Part shown: in pieces, positions 10,590 through 21,786 of the stretch | Layout: each line of letters begins with the position of its first letter | How positions within the stretch are numbered: the first letter of the stretch is position 1 | NCBI GenBank assembly: GCA_003996215.1 | Contig: QJPP01004080.1 | Coordinates: 62,001 to 126,000, forward strand | From: Jaltomata sinuosa | Taxonomy: Eukaryota; Streptophyta; Magnoliopsida; Solanales; Solanaceae | DNA length: 64,000 bases | Reading direction: 5' to 3' | Notes under the pieces: model-generated | The model's database searches: none | What the model was told of the DNA's origin: nothing | The model's input: the letters and a program-made list of their open reading frames with translations, nothing else | Made by a program: the position numbers and the translations under genes

Positions 10590-13500
10590 CTTTCAATAAC
10601 ATTGTAAATTATCTTGATTGATTCTAATTATTATTTTAATTATTCTTCCTCCCAACTAATAACTTCTCCCACAATATTTCACATTCTTTACTACTCTTTA
10701 TAAAGGTCCACAATAAGGTGTTTTTTTCTCATTATCTTATTTATCTTCCTTTTGGCTCAAATACACTTTTTTCAGGTATGTATTATGTATGTCACTGTCG
10801 TTACTTTTGTTTACCACTACTGTTGTTCTCCGCTTGTATTTCGATGGATGTTCACAGGATTTCTTGGCATATTTTGTTTAGATATTGATTTTCTTTTCAC
10901 CTTTATTCTTAATGATACTTCCATACACCTCTGTTAAAATGTCGTTCCTATCAATTCTGTAAAATTTGTTCGATTAGAAATTAAATTATCATCTGTTCCT
11001 CATTTTATTTCTGTTTAATTAGTGTTTTAATATTTTTAATGAACTTCTTGCTTACTGCTTCCACAAATTCGGCAAAACGTCTCCACTTCCCATTTACTTT
11101 TAAAACCTAATGTGATATTTATACTATCACTTTACGAAGTTGAATTGCTTATCAAAAACCCACAAAAATTTGAATAACCGTTTTAATTTTTAGTTAAACA
11201 CGGCTCTAACAACAATTCTTTTGTACAAAAATATCAATATTCAATCTAATAATGATTCAAAACCTAAATTTAAAAGAAATACAAATATGAGAACCATTCA
11301 TATTAACTAAAAGAAAATTATAATATTCCTTTAGGATTCAAAGTTTATACAAGAATTCACAACGAATTTTCATCGAAAATATTCCTTTACATTTGTAAAG
11401 TTAGCCCTTTGAATGCTATACATGCATATGGTATACGTGACATTTGTAATATGCCAAAAAGATAAAATTTTAGATTTAGAATAATAATTTAAATGTATTT
11501 ATTAAAATACTTTATGGGACTGCACTGAATATTTATTAAAACATTTTAGAATAATTAAACAATTCACTTTGTGAGACTACACGGGTATAATGATGTTGTT
11601 GTTGTATTATTTATTAAAACTATTTGAATTTTAATTTGTTGAAAAATTTGTTCAAGGTCATTCAATAAATAAGCTTCTTTTCTAGGAGGATTATATGGGG
11701 TAAATAAGAATTTATATAATTTAACATTATCGTTTATTGTTCTTTTTCAATCTTGAGAACATCATGTTTGTGGATGTAAAAGGTATGACAAATTTTTATT
11801 TTATTTTATAACAAAAATATGTTGTTTAATATATGTAATTTATTTAAAGTTATATACTTATCAACATGGGAACAAAGCGCGTGCCCACAGACTAGTAAAA
11901 AAAGAAGTGTGAAGATGGAACCTACAATCAGAAGCATCAAGCTGGAGCAAGTGATGAAAGATGATGCATTTTGCTTTTTAGATTGCACATTGATAATTTT
12001 TCTCCTTTACCCAGTGAAAGACGAAGAGAAAAAATAAAAATTAGGGCTAAGAATAACAAATATTTAGATTTTAAAGCCTTTTAACTTCTGAAAAATTAAT
12101 AACAAATTGAATTTTAATTTGTATTTTTTATATTAATTTAAGTACTTATTTAGCAATTTTAATATTAATTAGGAGTGTTTTGTAATGATTATACTTGGTT
12201 ATTAATGGAACATTTAGTTACCAAAAAAAATAAAAATTAGGAGAGGTTTTATGCGCTTACGCCTCAAAATAAAAACTCGTCAAACGCCTAAGCGTACGTC
12301 CAGACTGATGGGGCTCAAAAAAATAATATATTGTTATTGTATTGCTAAAATCCAGAATGTCCTTACAAATGAGTGAAGTAAACTATTTATATGTTATAAT
12401 AGTGAGTCACTACCTAATAAGGAAACTTCAAATGAGCCCTAAATTAAGTAGAAGACCAATGACTGGAGGCCACGTGATGATGCCAACTCATTTTCTTGTC
12501 ATGCTCAGGTCCGTACAGGTTCGTCCAGCCACCTGACCCTTCTGACACGTTGTCTCTCTTATGTCTTTGTCCATCTCATCGGAGTACGACCTTGCCTCCG
12601 ACCTTAACGTGTTTCCTCTTTCTTTCTCAAGGATGCCTTCTCGATCTTCGATCTCTTGGGGCCTTTGGATTCACTCCTTTGAATGCCACGTGTATTTATC
12701 CAAAAAAAATTCATACAAAAATACATTGTATGGTGCTAGCAAAAAATGTGCACTTTGTATAGCTAGAAAGAAATCAAAAAATATTTCAAGGGAAAAAGAA
12801 AAGTATTGAAGATGTTAGTACCTTATTTGTTCTACATTATATATACAATAGACATAAAAATGTATTTATTGCCAAAACTACCACTCAAAGAAAAGAATGT
12901 ATTGCTTTCGAGGTGATACTTGCAAAGTGATGTTCACGCACGCGTTCGAACTATTCGTTCGACTACTGTCGCGTGTCTTCATATCGATTTTACCCCATAC
13001 AATTTTTGTTCAAAATATTGCATTTGTTATTTTTAATGTGGTGTCTCATCAGTGGGATTGGCTGCCTCATTATAGAGTAAAAACTCATATTGCATTTTGA
13101 AATATATGTTCCCGTTCGCAGGAGAGAGATGTATTTGTTCAAAATATCAGTATACAACGATGTGTTATGCTGGTTTCGATTTTATTGCAGAAGCAGTAGA
13201 GAACTATGATTCTCTCTTATAGGATCTACTCTAAGGTCCCAATGACACTTTCTCCTACTCAAGAAAGCCCTGTGACTACTGTTATTTTTTGCTGACATGC
13301 TTATCGGCGCTATTTTTGGGGCTTCATCACAGACTGTAGTGACAGAAGGCAAGAATTTATTAAAAATGTACCAAGTTTTCTTTTAAAAAAATTCGAAAAT
13401 CAATTTTGATCTAATCTCATTATGTGTTATCAGGAAGGGTCTTCTAAGTATAGCAATAGTGACTGCAGTATGTGTAGTCGGTACCTTTTCTCCAAATGAT

Positions 13501-15290
13501 GATTGAATTTGGAGTAGATGAACCTGTATATGGATCTTGATTTCTTGAATTTGTACCTTCACAAAATAAATGCATGTGGACGATTATCTGTAATAATTTT
13601 TAGACAATTCAAACAATACTTGAGACTTTATTAGTGGACGATTATCTGTAATAAGTTTTAGACAATTCAAATAATACTTGAGACTTTATTAGCACATATA
13701 CATTACATCTTTTTCTTTAATTTTCTTATTTTGGTCTCTGTGCAATCAAATTTTTAGCAGTATTTGGAGTTATCTAATTTAATTTTTTAGATGTCTTTTA
13801 GTTGTGTCAATTAGCTTTTCTTGATGTCTTCTTACTTGATAATCTTCTATTTCAACATCAAACTACAGAAACAATTGAAGGAACATAACTCTTTAGCAGT
13901 TCTTCTCCTGCAAGCATGTAGGACTAGTGGCATATCTTAGCCAGCACAATTTACAATGCACGAACGGAACTCTTTGTGCTGCAAACATTTTTTCTTCGTT
14001 CTAAGGACCGTGTTATCTCAATTAAGTGACCATAATATTAATAACCCCTCAATATAGCTTTTTAGGTAAAACTAAAGAATAGATATCCAACATTATTGTC
14101 ATTTTTAGTGTTGAATTGAATATTTTTTGTTAGCATTAATATTGATTTGGGCTTTATTTGAGCCACTAATATCTATGGGCTATAAAACTTATTGGACCAT
14201 TTGAAATTCTAAGTTTAAACTTGAAATAATATGTTGAAAGATAAAAACTATTAAAAAGTTTAAGAAATACTTATAAATTACAGTACAGTAAATATTTTTA
14301 TGCATAAAATATTTTTAAAATTTGTATACATGTAATATTGAGTTGGTTTAATTCGATTTGACTTTTTTTAGTTAAAACCAAACCAATTATAATCGGGTTA
14401 TTTTTTTAATACAAAATCAAGTCAAATCAAATTATTAGCCAATATTTTTCCAATTTAATTCAATTTGCCAGTTTGATATGATTTGCGGTTTGATTTTTTT
14501 CACCCTTAATCAACCTCATTGGTGAATTAAGCGAGATAATATTCAATCAATAAAACTCAGATATTGTATCACTAAATCAGTTGAACTCAAGTATTAAAAG
14601 TACGAAGATTCTTAGTGAAATGTTAAAAAAAAATTATATTAGACAAAATAGTTATTATATTATTTTAAATATTTTTGAACTTGATCATCATTTAGTTTTT
14701 TAGAAACAACCCTTGAGGTGTATTCACTATTTTTGGATTCAATTTTTTTCCTCACTTTATTTTTAAATATTACACCAACTCAATAGTCTAAAATATTTTT
14801 GAAAATACTATGGTCAAACACAATTCCAACTCTATTTTCAACTTTAAAATGAATATCAAATAAAATGAATACCAAATAAAATGAATACGTTTTTTTATTT
14901 TTATAGCCAAACGGGTCCTTAATATTAAACAATATGCCAAAATATAATTGATACTATGAGCAAAATAGTGATGTCATTACTATTACTATCAATAAGGAAA
15001 TTTGTAACACACCCAAAAATAAAAGTTGTGATTCACTCTCACTTTTGAAGAACCATTAAATTAAATATCAATGAAAAGTGCAAGCAGTAAAAATAATGAA
15101 AAGCTGTTAACAGAAATAATTAAGATGCATGGGCCCACAAAGTTTTCAAGTACAACTTTTCCCAGGGACAAGACGGGTCATTATCTAAATGTTAATTAGC
15201 TTTTTCGTCTAACAAAAGAAAGGTACAGACATAAAGCAGATAAATACAACAGTCTTACTGCACAAAAGAAAAGGAAAACTCGAAAATACC
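10590..15290. other. AT-rich intergenic stretch with small repeat pieces, no gene supported
   Basis: No frame here resembles a known protein; all open stretches are under 100 codons and AT-driven. A TTG-repeat tail after ACACGGGTATAATGATG near 11580-11610 looks like the 3' end of a TS-type SINE. A segment at 12240-12320 resembles the other end of the element starting near 6197. A 58-bp duplication lies at 13576. The stretch 12470-12700 is less AT-rich and might be an old gene or cDNA fragment, but I could not identify it. Confidence 0.5.
13576..13691 (+). repeat. 58-bp tandem duplication
   Basis: Two copies, 13576-13633 and 13634-13691, each starting GTGGACGATTATCTGTAATA and ending GAGACTTTATTA, differ at only a couple of positions. 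The near identity points to a recent duplication. Confidence 0.95.
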
Positions 15291-15300
15291 CTTGGCATAT

Positions 15301-15332
15301 AAGCAGGCATGTTGACGAAGTCCTGCCTGCTT
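15301..15332. repeat. perfect 9-bp-arm hairpin
   Basis: The arms AAGCAGGCA (15301-15309) and TGCCTGCTT (15324-15332) enclose a 14-base loop. The same palindrome, in reverse orientation, occurs near the 5' ends of the Helitron-like units at 19.3, 20.5 and 20.7 kb. Confidence 0.9.
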
Positions 15333-16434
15333 GTAAGTAATATAAGTGTGAAGAAGCAGTCAGCTCTTCGTCGACGTATATACTTCTTGTCATTCTTCTA
15401 TATGATAAGGGTATTTTTGTCATTCCGGACATTTTTGATATGTTATCATTTTCGTACTTTAGATAGATTGTACTTGACTGCCTCATGTCTGTACATTTTT
15501 ATTATTGGACTTAAAAACCAGATCATATTTTTGTTATTACTCTTCCGTCCGCCGAAAAGCTTTTGCAGGTGGATCCACTGCACTTCCTATTTTGACTTTT
15601 TCTGGTTTCCTTTTGTTTTCCTTTGGGTTTCCTTAAATAATACATGTGGATCCCACCACTTTATTTTGAAGACAATGTTATATGTTTTCAGGTATTTTCA
15701 GTTAATATGTACTTCTTACGTTTGAATTAATTTATTTGTTTGACTTTTTAACTTGATATGAAATTTACGAAAGTAAAAAAAAAAATTAATCATAATTTTA
15801 AATTAAAAATATGTAGACTGTGAAAATTAGAACTAAATAATTGGCCGAAAAAAGGGGAAAAATTATTTTTCCTCGAAACAAACTAAAAAAAATAATACAA
15901 ATAAATTAAAACGAAGAGAATATAATTTTTTTTGGTTTTATCTTTGTATTCGAAGTTGTGCATATGTAAAGTTTTTTTAAAAAAAATTATGTGAAAATTA
16001 CCTAAAATTTTTATAAATCACAATCAACTTAAATATCTAAAAAATCTTATAAAAAATTTGGTTGACTTTCGAAATTTCTTCTGCACCACATAAATTGGGA
16101 TAAAGGGAGTTACATATATTATGTGAAGATTACATAAAAAGTATTATAAATCACAATAATTAGCAATTTACAATATTTAAAAATATATAAAAAATCTTAC
16201 TTACTCTCAAAATTTTATTTGTGCCACATAAATTGAAACAAAAGGAGTAGCATATATTATGTGGAAAAAATTGCATGAAATGTACTATAAATCGTAATAA
16301 CTAACAATTTAAAATATTTCAAAAAGACATATAAAAATTTTGTTGACTCCACATTTATTTGTGTCAAATTAAAAAAAAAAGAAAAAAAAATAAATATATT
16401 GAGCTCATACTGGCACGAGGTTTTACATCTAGTT
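15333..16434 (+). mobile_element. Helitron-like or related AT-rich element, decayed
   Basis: The 3' end CTAG at about 16431-16434 and the interior (15740-16390) match the organisation of the elements at 19.25-21.35 kb. The interior contains repeated blocks of the type ATAAATTGGGATAAAGGGAG ... TATAAATCACAATAA. A GAAGAAGCAG motif near 15350 resembles the 5' hairpin arm of those elements. Boundaries are approximate, and the open frame at 15309-15725 has no recognisable similarity. Confidence 0.4.
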
Positions 16435-16520
16435 CTTATAAGACACGAAGGAAAAGCTATTGGGTGATTTACATTGAAGTTAAATGTATGTGTTGTTTGA
16501 ATTTATATTAATTATTAATA

Positions 16521-17597
16521 GGAGAAGGGTCAAATATATCCTATACTATTAGAAATGGTTTAAATATTCTTCGTTATATTTTGTGTTCAAATATACCTTT
16601 TTTGTTATACTTTGGGTCTAAATATACCTTTGTACTATTAGAAATAGTTTAAACATATCCCTCGTTATGCTTTCAATCCAAATATATCCCTCCAGATATA
16701 TTTTGGATCCAAATATACCCCTCACATTATATTTTCGATTCAAATATACCCTTCATTATACTTTTATGCCAATTTAACCCTCCTCCTCTGATCCTCATCC
16801 TCCTCCCCCTCCCTCTTTTTTTTATAAAGAAGATTTACCCTTATTTTTTTTTTACAAACGAACACGTGATGAGCTTCAAAATAAAAATAATTCATCACCA
16901 AATGTAAATATTTGTGCGATTCACTTTAAAAACTCACCTATTAAATCCATCTCCGGTCTACTTCCTCGATTCACACAAAAATAATACACATATTCACAAT
17001 TTATACCCCTGTCATCTAAACATTTTCTTGACTTCACAACGAATAAACTTCTTTACAGGAAATTATTGAAGTTCCGATATCTAAGAAAAAATATTTTTTT
17101 CTGCCATCATCTTTTGGTCTAATATCAGATGTTAAAACTTATACTTAAAATAATCAGCTAAGCAAAATTACCATATATAAATGCAAATCTTTTTTTTGCT
17201 ATATCTGATAAATGGATCATTAATGTCAACGGGAAAACATTCAGAAATAGGTGGAGCAAAGACTTTAAAAAATTTGATTCATGAGAAGTGGATCATTAAA
17301 AATAGAAGAAAAGAAAATAGAAGACTACAAGCAGATAGAAGAACTTAAGATGGAGGGAATTGAGATGGTTTAAATGGATGAGTGTAAAAAATACGGATAA
17401 ATCAGCATACAAGTTTAATGGGAGGGGTATATTTGGACCAAAAATATATCAGGAGGGTATATTTGGACTGAAAGTATAGCAAGAGGTATATTTAAACCCA
17501 AAGTATAACGAAAAGGGTATATTTAGACCGAAAATATAACGAAAGGTATATTTAAATTATTTTTAATAGTACATGAGTATATTTGACCCTTCTCCGC
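16521..17597. mobile_element. Mutator-like foldback element (MULE-MITE)
   Basis: The left end GGAGAAGGGTCAAATATA and the right end ...TATATTTGACCCTTCTCC are inverted copies. The inverted similarity continues inward for roughly 100 bp and beyond as a ladder of AAATATACCCCTC-type blocks on the left and their complements on the right. Nine-base direct repeats TTATTAATA flank it at 16512-16520 and 17598-17606, the target duplication length typical of Mutator-like elements. The right TIR keeps two extra bases (GC) absent on the left. There is no transposase, so it is non-autonomous. Confidence 0.75.
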
Positions 17598-17816
17598 TTA
17601 TTAATATTAAGAATTTTACTCTATTAACGCATGCATTATATATCGGAGGATGTTTGTAAGACTTGATTTCTTCTCCTTTATTGGTCTAGATAAATATGAT
17701 CAACATTTTTTTCTCATTTAAATAAAGTTGAATGTATTTAATGTTATTTCTATTTTACATAATTTATTTACTTGTATATAATTTTTTTAATTGACGTAAT
17801 GCATATGTACACTAAA

Positions 17817-18310
17817 CTAGTTTTATATATGTATATATATAAATCCATTTAAGCATGGGTCCAGTACATGTTATTTTTTTTAATTCTAATTTATGTGACA
17901 TAGGTGAAATTTGGAGAGTCAATCGAAATTTTTTGTATGATTTTTAATATTTTAAGTTGTTAATTATTGTGATTTATAGTACTTTTTACATAATTTTTAA
18001 ATAATATATGTTAACTCCTCGTTTCAATTTATGTGGCGTTCATGGCATTTGGAGAGTCAATCAATTTTTTATATAGTTTTTAGATATTTTAAGTTGTTAA
18101 TTATTGTGATTTATAATACATTCTACGTAACTGTCAAATAAAATATGTTACTCCCTCTGTTCCAATTTATCTGGCATTGATAGAATTTGGAGAGTTAATC
18201 AAATTCTGCATGTCTTTTAAATATTTTAAATTGTTAATTATTGTGATTTATAATATTACGTCATTTTCAAATAATATATGTTACTTACTTTGTCCGAATT
18301 TATGTGACAC
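17817..18310 (-). mobile_element. reverse-oriented piece of the AT-rich repeat element
   Basis: The same degenerate unit found at 15.7-16.4 and 19.3-21.3 kb occurs here on the opposite strand. Blocks such as AATTTGGAGAGTCAATC followed by TTAATTATTGTGATTTATA recur near 17900, 18050 and 18190, about 130-145 bp apart. It begins next to ACTAG at 17816-17820, which would be the 3' terminus on the minus strand. Confidence 0.45.
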
Positions 18311-18364
18311 TAATAAAAAATTGAGAGTGGTCCATAGTTGGTTTACTTATAGAACTTCCGAATA

Positions 18365-18547
18365 ATGGTTAACCTGCATTCCTTAGCTAAATTCACGAAG
18401 TAATCTTGGGCATTGAAGAACACAGCCGGCTTCCCAACAGTTGAGTATCATGCTTAATCTAAATCAAAGCATCTCCACTATCCAAAGAAGGTAGTTTAGC
18501 TTGAATGGTTGCAGCATAGGTCGGCTTCGACACCAGAGATTTGGTAC
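18365..18547 (-). pseudogene. fragment of a DUF4283-type LINE ORF1-like protein
   Basis: On the minus strand two adjacent frames read like the N-terminal part of the DUF4283 domain found in plant LINE ORF1 and zinc-knuckle proteins. The first has SKPTYAATIQAKLPSLDSGD. After a stop and a frameshift comes GKPAVFFNAQDYFVNLAKEC and then RLTI. The fragment is about 180 bp with one stop and one shift, so it is non-functional. Recognition is by pattern only. Confidence 0.4.
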
Positions 18548-19002
18548 AAGTCTCAGCGCCTTATTTCCCCCACAGAAGTTTTTTCTCCCTTAGGACTTAT
18601 TTGAGGTTTGCATGTTTTGCTGGTTCTGTAGTTTGGCTGGGTTTGGGTTGGGGTCGATCCAAGTTTGACGAGATTTCGGGTTGTTGGGACTTGGGACTGA
18701 TTTAGGTGTTACAATTCTAATATGGAATTTCGTTTCTTAAAATTGCACAGAACCATACGAACAAATATTTACAGTTTCGTATTTTAAAGTAGCACTTAAT
18801 TTTTGACTTGAGTTTACAGTATTCAATTTGGTTACTGAGAGAAAGAAAAGTCAAAAGGCATAAAACACTGTCAAAATATATATTATTATAATCACTGAAG
18901 ATTCAGAAAAAAAGTTGAAAGCAGGATGTTTGGTATAGTATCCCACCACACACGTCTTCCTTATGGTCAACTTTCCTCATTTTTTAGTTTTATTTTTTAC
19001 TA

Positions 19003-19254
19003 CTCTCTCCGTTTCTTTTTAGTTATCATGTATATTAAAAATAGTTGTTTCAAAATACTTATCAATTTAAAAAATTAAAAGAGAATTAATTACTTTCTTC
19101 CAACTTTACCCTTAGCATTGATTATTCTAGAACTAAGAGAAACATAAATAGACAAAAATTAAAAAGAGGTATATGAGTCAAATTAACTTCTAATTAATTT
19201 TTCTTAATGGTTGCGCAAAGTCTTAACATGACAACTAAAAAGGAACGAAAGAAG
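19003..19254. mobile_element. Stowaway-type MITE
   Basis: The terminal inverted repeats are CTCTCTCCGTTTCTTTTTAG at the left and the complement of ...AAAAAGGAACGAAAGAAG at the right. They flank about 250 bp of AT-rich non-coding DNA. TA dinucleotides at 19001-19002 and 19255-19256 form the target duplication expected for Tc1/mariner-derived Stowaway elements. Confidence 0.75.
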
Positions 19255-20533
19255 TATCTAATAAGAATGAAGAAACACAGCAGGGCGTCAACATGCATGC
19301 TTCTTCATTTATGGGCTCAATTTTTATTTTTTATTTTTTTTAAAATTTATTATATATTGAAAAAATACGTAAAAAGATAAATTACAATAATTAACAAATT
19401 AAAATATTTAAAAAGGCATAAAAAATTGATTGACTCTCAAAATTTTATCAGTGTCACATAAATTGGGATAAAGGAAGTAACATATATTATTTAAAAATAA
19501 TATAAAAAGTGCTATAAATCACAATAATTAATAATTTAAAAGACATAAAAAATTTAATTGACTCCAAATTTTGTCAATATCGCATAAATTGGAGTATTGG
19601 AGTTGAAAGAGTAACATATATTAATTAAAAATTATGTAGAAATTACTATAAATCACAATAACTAACAACTTATAATATCTAAAAACTATATAAACAAATT
19701 AGGGTGAATCTCCAAATTTCATCAGTGCCACATAAAAAAAGTATTATAATTCACAATAATTAACAACATAAGATAATTAAAAATCGTACAAATTTTTTTT
19801 TGATCGTCCCTCTAAATTTGATTTATGTTACATGAATTGGAACAAAAAAAGTAGCATATATTTGGCCCGTGTTCGTGAGCCCAGTAAAAATACTTTATTT
19901 TAATTTTTTTTGTTTTAATTTATTTATGTTAATTTTTAATTTATTATATATTAAAAAAATACGTAAATTAATAGATCATATAATAATTAATAATTTAAAA
20001 TATTTAAAAGACATAAAAAAAAATTATTTGACTCTCGAAATTCTATCAATGTCACATAAATTGGGATAAAAGAAGTAACACATATTATTTAAAAATTATG
20101 TAAAAAGTATTGTAAATCACAGTAATTAACAATTTAAAATATTTAAAAGACATAAAAAAATGACTCCAAATTTCGTTAATGTCACATAAATTGGAGTAGA
20201 GAGAGCAACATATATTATTTAAAAATTACGTAAAAAGTACTATAAATTACAATAACTAACAACTTCAAATATCTAAAAACTATAAAAACAAATTGGGGTG
20301 ACTCTCCAAATTCCATCGGCGCCACGTAAATTAGGACAAAGAGAGTAACATATGTTATCTGAAAATTTTATAAAAAAATATTATAATCCAAAATAACTAA
20401 TAACTTAAGATATTTAAAAATTATATAAAAAAAAATCTGATCGACTCTTCAAATTTAATTTATATTATATAAATTGAAAATGAAAAAAATAACATATATT
20501 TGGTCCATGCTTTGCATGGCTTTTCGTATCTAG
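19255..20533 (+). mobile_element. Helitron-like element (copy A) with degenerate internal repeats
   Basis: It starts TATCTAATAAGAATGAAG and ends CTAG at 20530-20533. Just before the end is the perfect hairpin CCATGC-TTT-GCATGG (about 20505-20519), followed by about ten bases, which is the classic Helitron 3' signature. The interior is made of several diverged units of about 125-145 bp with anchors like ATAAATTGGGATAAAGGAAG near 19460, 19590, 20060, 20185 and 20325. A decayed hairpin (GAAGAAACA...GCTTCTTC) follows the 5' end. No protein is encoded. Confidence 0.6.
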
Positions 20534-20534
20534 T

Positions 20535-21349
20535 TACTATCTAATAAGAGGGAAGAAGCAGGCAGCAGGGCGTCAACATGCCTGCTTCTTCATTCGAGGG
20601 TTCGATCTTCATTTTAATTTATTTGTCATTTTTCTAAAATCTATTATATATTTAAAAAATACAAAAAAGATAAATCACAGTAATTAACAATTTAAAATAT
20701 TTATTTTACTATCTAATAAAAGGGAATAAGCAGGCAGCAAGGCGTCAACATGCTTCCTTCTTCATTCGTGGGTCTGATTTTCATTTTAATATTTATCTTT
20801 TTTTAAAAAATCTATTATATATTTAAAAATACGTAAAAAGATAAATCTCAGAAATTAACAACTTAAAATATTTAAAAGACAAAAAAATTTGATTTGACTC
20901 TCGAAATTTTATCAGTGTCACATAAATTGGGATAAAGGAAGTAACACATTATTTAAAAATAATGTAAAAAGTGCTATAAATCACAATAATTAATAATTTA
21001 AAAGACATAAAAATTTAATTGACTCCAAATTTTGTCAATGTCGCATAAATTGGAATAGAGAGAATAACATATATTAATTGAAAATTACGTAGAAACTACT
21101 ATAAATCATAATAACTAACAACTTATAATATCTAAAAATTATATAAATAAATTAGGGTGAATCTCCGAATTTCATCAGTGCCACATAAAAAAAAGTATTA
21201 TAATTCAAAATAATTAACAACTTAAGATATTTAAAAATCATACAATAAAATTTTAATCAATTCTCTAAATTTAATTTATGTTACATAAATTGACAAAACA
21301 AAAGTAACATATATTGGACCCGTTCTACTCACGGGCTCTCGATAACTAG
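20535..21349 (+). mobile_element. Helitron-like elements (copies B, truncated, and C)
   Basis: Copy B starts TACTATCTAATAAGAGGGAA at 20535 and is cut at about 20704, where copy C starts TACTATCTAATAAAAGGGAA. Copy C ends CTAG at 21346-21349 after the hairpin CCCGT-ACGGG (about 21319-21335). Both carry the palindromic GAAGAAGCAGGCA hairpin region near the start; in B it is perfect over 13 bp (arms 20552-20564 and 20579-20591). This is a second head-to-tail array in the window. Confidence 0.6.
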
Positions 21350-21387
21350 TCTATTTAGAAGAAAGAAAGAAGAAAGATGAGACCTAC

Positions 21388-21502
21388 CACATGTGAAGCA
21401 AACATATTGCTGAAGTCCCCGCATTTTCTGCATAATAAAATCAAGCATCAGAGGTACAAAAGATTGGCTGTGGGGTGGGTCTGCATGTAACATCTTCAGC
21501 AC
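21388..21502 (-). other. exon-like open segment of unknown origin
   Basis: The minus strand shows an acceptor ending TTTAATCAG (exon from 21502) and a donor GTAGGT (exon end 21388) around 115 bases open in one frame. The 38 codons include VLKMLHADPPHSQSFVPLML and end QQYVCFTCG. I do not recognise the family. It lies 285 bp beyond the kinase stop codon and 38 bp from a Helitron 3' end. It may be a stranded exon, part of the kinase 3' UTR, or chance. Confidence 0.2.
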
Positions 21503-21786
21503 CTGATTAAATTTGATTGAAGTAAAATAAAATACAGCGACATGTATAAATACACATACTCTTCTATTATCACTAATCAGAATCTTAATTCAAGAAGAAA
21601 TGGAAAACAAAAGAAGATACAACACAAAATCAAACAGTTCTTATCATAACTTTCTCCCCTTTTTTCTATCTGAATAAAGAAATTATGCCTCATAGATACA
21701 CATGGCAGACTTTGGAATCAGTTCTGTTTTGCCTTCCCAAATCCTTTACTCCTTGCCCTTACTGCCTACAGTTTCCTCTTTCCATA

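Noticed and set aside
11571..11612. TS SINE copy
   Set aside because: Only the GGG...TTG-repeat tail is visible, too short to call as a feature; mentioned in the intergenic entry.
12470..12700. Possible gene fragment in a less AT-rich stretch
   Set aside because: Several short overlapping frames but no recognisable protein or splice pattern.
15309..15725. 138-codon open frame rich in Phe and Leu
   Set aside because: Composition follows T-rich DNA; no domain, no splice context, and it overlaps an element with hairpins.
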